The position numbers were made by a program, and so were the translations under genes. A model generated the notes under the pieces. That model made no database searches. It saw only the letters and a list, made by a program, of their open reading frames with translations, and had not been told where the DNA came from. Positions 61,738-64,000 of a DNA stretch of 64,000 nucleotides are shown here, in pieces. Location of the stretch: positions 58,893 through 122,892 of the forward strand of contig CAMLID010000002.1 of assembly GCA_946480055.1 (NCBI GenBank). The letters are read 5' to 3'. Positions within the stretch are counted from its first letter, which is position 1. Every line of letters begins with the position of its first letter. This DNA comes from an uncultured Lysobacter sp. (GTDB taxonomy: Bacteria > Pseudomonadota > Gammaproteobacteria > Xanthomonadales > Xanthomonadaceae).

Positions 61738-63135
61738 ATGAAAGACGAGCCGATCCCGCGGTCGCGACGCACGTTCTGGCGTGTAGCGAGCCTCGCCGGC
61801 CTGCTTACTTTGACTCTGGGTTCCGCCGCGCAGACCTCGTTACGCTGGAACCCGCCGACGTCGAGCGCGCGTGTCGCCACCGCCGAACCGGCGCATGGCC
61901 TGCCGCAACCCGTAGCGAATTACGCGACCCGCAACGCGGTCATGCCGCTGGCTTCGGGCTTCGACGTGCAGCAGTTCGAAGCCATGGCCCAGCAGTTGGT
62001 CGCCAACCAGCGCGTGCCGGGACTGGCGATGGCGATCGTGCACAACGGCCGCATCCTCAGCGCACGCGGCTACGGCATCACCGACGTGCGCGCGGCCGAG
62101 CCGGTCGATGCCCACACCGTATTCCGCCTGGCTTCGTTGTCCAAAGGCGTGGCCGCGACCATGGCCGGCGTGCTGGTCAACGACGGCACCCTGCGTTGGG
62201 ACAGCAAGCTGGTCGACTACATGCCCGGCTTCCAACTGGTCGATCCTTACGCAGCGCAGCAGATCACCGTCGCCGACCTGCTCAGCCATCGCGTCGGCCT
62301 GACCCACAACACCTACGACCGCGATCTCGAGAACTACACCGACTACCGCACGCTGACGCAGAAGCTCGCGTACGCGCCGATGTCCTGCCAGCCCGGCACC
62401 TGCTACGGCTACCAGAACATCGCCTTCAGCCTGATCGGCGATGTCGTCTTCGCCGCCACCGGCGACTTCTACAGCCAGGAAGTGCAGCGCCGTCTGTTCA
62501 AGCCGCTAGGCATGAACGACGCCAGCCTCGGCCTGGAAGGCATCACCGCCAGCGCGCGCTGGGCGCGTCCGCACGTGCGCGCGCGCGGCGGCTGGACCTC
62601 GGTCACGCCCAAGCCGACCTACTACCAGCTGCCGCCGGCCGCCGGCGTCAACGCCAGCGCCAGCGACATGGCGCAGTGGCTGCTCGCACAGACCGGCCAC
62701 CGTCCCGACGTGCTGCCGGCGCCGCTGCTGGCGACGCTGCACCAGCCGCTGGTCGATACCCCTGGCGAAACCCGCGGCTCGGCCTGGCGCCGCTCGCGCG
62801 TGAGCTCGGCCGGCTACGCCCTGGGCTGGCGCGTGTACGACTACGCCGGCCACCAGTTGGTGTTCCATGGCGGCGCGGTGCAGGGCTACCGCGGCCTGGT
62901 CGCGCTGCTGCCCGAGCGCGACCTCGGCATCGCCGTGCTCTGGAACAGCGAGAGCGCCCTGCCCTCCGGCCTGCTGCCGACCATTCTCGACCGCGCCATC
63001 GGCATGCCGCCGGAGCGCTGGCTCGACGTCGACTTCGACGATCCGACCCTGTACGTCGACGCCGACAGCAGCGGCCGCAATTCGGCCAACCCGCCCGGCA
63101 GCGAAGCCGCGACCGCGACCGCCGCGCCGCGCTAA
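61738..63135 (+). CDS. Beta-lactamase-fold serine hydrolase (class C / PBP4* family)
   Basis: 465 residues from ATG 61738 with a signal or anchor segment at about 13-31. The S-x-x-K motif is in FRLASLSKGVAATM (SLSK), the second motif is Y-x-N in YGYQNIAFSL, and the third is HGG in LVFHGGAVQGYRG, all in the proper order. It resembles serine hydrolases related to class C beta-lactamases and D-aminopeptidases. It probably acts in the periplasm on peptidoglycan or a small ester/amide. Divergent from lemA. A TTG frame start further upstream is less plausible. Confidence 0.92.
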   Translation: MKDEPIPRSRRTFWRVASLAGLLTLTLGSAAQTSLRWNPPTSSARVATAEPAHGLPQPVANYATRNAVMPLASGFDVQQFEAMAQQLVANQRVPGLAMAIVHNGRILSARGYGITDVRAAEPVDAHTVFRLASLSKGVAATMAGVLVNDGTLRWDSKLVDYMPGFQLVDPYAAQQITVADLLSHRVGLTHNTYDRDLENYTDYRTLTQKLAYAPMSCQPGTCYGYQNIAFSLIGDVVFAATGDFYSQEVQRRLFKPLGMNDASLGLEGITASARWARPHVRARGGWTSVTPKPTYYQLPPAAGVNASASDMAQWLLAQTGHRPDVLPAPLLATLHQPLVDTPGETRGSAWRRSRVSSAGYALGWRVYDYAGHQLVFHGGAVQGYRGLVALLPERDLGIAVLWNSESALPSGLLPTILDRAIGMPPERWLDVDFDDPTLYVDADSSGRNSANPPGSEAATATAAPR

Positions 63136-63313
63136 ACGGCGCGCAGCGACTCAAGACGAACAAACCCCAGCCCTGTGACGCTCACACGCGTCGCAGGCGG
63201 TCTGTAGGCGTCTCTGCGCCCTTATGCGCCCTTGGCCCTCTGGATCGAACGCGACCACCTGCTGACGCCCCTGAGCACACCTGCCTGGGAATCGACGCGC
63301 AGATCGCAGATCC

Positions 63314-63642
63314 GGCGGCAACCGCATCGATGCGGACCACCGGATCGGAGCGATGGTGCGGTTCGCCTTCGGCCCATCACACCCTACGGCATTCGTGAGT
63401 GGGCACGAGCACCTTCGCTGGGCGAGGCCGTTACGACTCGACTCTAAGCGAGAAGACCGCCATCGAGCCGCTGACGGCGCGTTGGGTGGCGCCTAGCTCG
63501 CAGGATGCGGCGGCAATCGATCGATGCGGACCATCGGATCCGAGCGGTGGTGCGGTTCGCCTTCGGCTCACCGCACCTTACGGCGTTCGCGAATGCACGT
63601 GGGCACGAGCGTCCTTCTGGGCGAGGCGGTTACGACCCGCCC
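63314..63642. repeat. Two diverged direct copies of a ~130-bp element
   Basis: Copy A (63314-63443) and copy B (63509-63642) start GGCGGCAA, continue CGATGCGGACCA and end GCGAGGCxGTTACGAC, 195-199 bp apart. The cores R3 (63352-63394) and R4 (63545-63588) are members of the dispersed family also seen at 3950-3988 and 58097-58130. Confidence 0.75.
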
Positions 63643-63805
63643 CCAGGGTGAGAGGGCAGCCATGGTCAGCCGGCGGCGCAGTGTCTGTGCCATACGACTC
63701 GCGCGGGAGGCGGCCGTAGAACGCCGCGGCTTAGGCGCGGACACCAGGATCGGCGGCGCTGGCCACCGACGATTGCGGGCCCCGAAGATTTCGCGGGCCC
63801 CAAAT

Positions 63806-63840
63806 AAAAAACTCTCCCCCCGCCTGGGCTGCGGGGAGAG
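63806..63840 (-). terminator. Rho-independent terminator of the histone-like gene
   Basis: Read on the minus strand, CTCTCCCCGC (63840-63831) pairs with GCGGGGGGAGAG (63823-63812), followed by TTTTTT (63811-63806). It lies 28 bases after the double stop codon. Confidence 0.9.
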
Positions 63841-63867
63841 AGCGGGATTACGGCTTTCGGGGCTTTA

Positions 63868-64000
63868 TTAGATCAGCGGAGCCGGGGTCGCCGGCATGGC
63901 CGCTGCGGCCGGCTTGCGAGCCGACTTCTTCGCGGCCTTCTTCGCCTTCTTGGCAGGCTTCTTGGCAGGCTTCTTGGCAGGCTTCTTGGCAGGCTTCTTG
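63868..64000 (-). CDS. Lysine-rich histone-H1-like protein, C-terminal part
   Basis: Only the last 43 codons are in the window. They encode KKPA repeats followed by KKAKKAAKKSARKPAAAAMPATPAPLI and two stop codons in tandem (TAATAA, 63870-63865). The KKPA repeats, coded by a 12-bp unit, are typical of eukaryotic-H1-like DNA-binding proteins (AlgP/HC1 type) that compact the nucleoid. The N-terminus lies beyond the right edge, so the domain class cannot be confirmed. Confidence 0.85.
   Translation of the reverse strand, partial: KKPAKKPAKKPAKKPAKKAKKAAKKSARKPAAAAMPATPAPLI
63946..64000. repeat. 12-bp tandem repeat coding KKPA
   Basis: CTTCTTGGCAGG is repeated without change at 63946, 63958, 63970 and 63982, with a partial copy to the window edge. 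The unit preserves the reading frame, so copy-number changes would only alter the KKPA count. Confidence 0.9.

Larger units (their letters stand above)
63136..63867 (+). other. 732-bp intergenic region with two ~130-bp direct repeats
   Basis: No convincing gene. It holds repeat copies at 63314-63443 and 63509-63642 (each containing the R3 or R4 core) and, at the right end, the terminator of the histone-like gene (63806-63840). Short open frames here are composed of the repeats in other frames. Confidence 0.65.

Noticed and set aside
63232..63871. Short plus-strand frames in the right intergenic region
   Set aside because: They consist of the two copies of the 130-bp repeat and lack ribosome-binding sites or recognisable domains.
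63946..64000. Regular short repeats that could suggest a CRISPR array
   Set aside because: The units are contiguous with no spacers and encode KKPA in frame.

Overview
The window is very GC-rich and densely coded, and it reads as a chromosomal segment of a Lysobacter-like member of the Xanthomonadaceae. The evidence is gene content: a multidomain secreted chitinase, tandem TonB-dependent receptors of about 1000 residues, a SAM-I riboswitch ahead of a metX-metB-hom operon, GTP-dependent PEP carboxykinase followed by hydroxylase/sulfotransferase genes, and GTAG-ended inverted repeats of the kind seen in Stenotrophomonas and Lysobacter. I see no rRNA, tRNA, CRISPR array, integrase or insertion sequence. 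Many genes overlap by ATGA or GTGA, so operon structure is clear. The genus assignment is an inference.

Layout, left half. 1-1836 is the N-terminal part of a periplasmic beta-propeller sensor that runs off the left edge. 2037-3911 is a YceI / cytochrome b561 / YceI operon. 4009-6667 holds a glutaredoxin-like protein, L-serine dehydratase and an alpha/beta hydrolase. 6824-11504 encodes a Tat-exported molybdenum hydroxylase with its 2Fe-2S subunit and a membrane-anchored tri-haem cytochrome c. 11505-14240 is a GH18 chitinase with a palindromic operator upstream, and a UUCG hairpin and 15-bp tandem repeats downstream. 14318-16211 is a divergent GlxA-type regulator and a dienelactone-hydrolase-like enzyme. 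16242-19632 is a methionine/cysteine operon controlled by the SAM riboswitch. 19934-24591 holds a propeller lipoprotein, an M23 endopeptidase, RF3 and two small genes. 24676-32519 holds a sulfotransferase, a hemolysin-III-like protein, an AsmA-like protein, a CBS/GT2/MtgA cell-envelope cluster, Hsp33 and an outer-membrane barrel.

Right half. 32520-39963 contains two paralogous TonB-dependent receptors, each with the same upstream motif, the second followed by a 2-oxoglutarate oxygenase. On the opposite strand, 40001-42070 encodes an ECF sigma / putative anti-sigma / DUF4097 operon, and 42144-47188 encodes PEP carboxykinase followed without a gap by a second 2OG oxygenase and two sulfotransferase-fold proteins. 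This last set is the best candidate here for an under-described modification system. 47217-50511 is a TetR regulator divergent from fadE with an operator over the fadE -10 box. 50692-57816 holds small membrane and lipid genes, a putative zinc peptidase, a phosphoesterase / Tat-epimerase / MFS operon and a GMC oxidoreductase. 58142-63135 holds a small secreted cysteine protein, an M48 protease with LemA, and a beta-lactamase-fold hydrolase. The right edge cuts a lysine-rich histone-H1-like gene.

The non-coding tracts at 57817-58141, 58406-59074 and 63136-63867 are packed with inverted and direct repeats. At least one repeat family recurs elsewhere in the window (3950-3988). Coordinates and motifs were read by eye; family names come from motif recognition without database searches.
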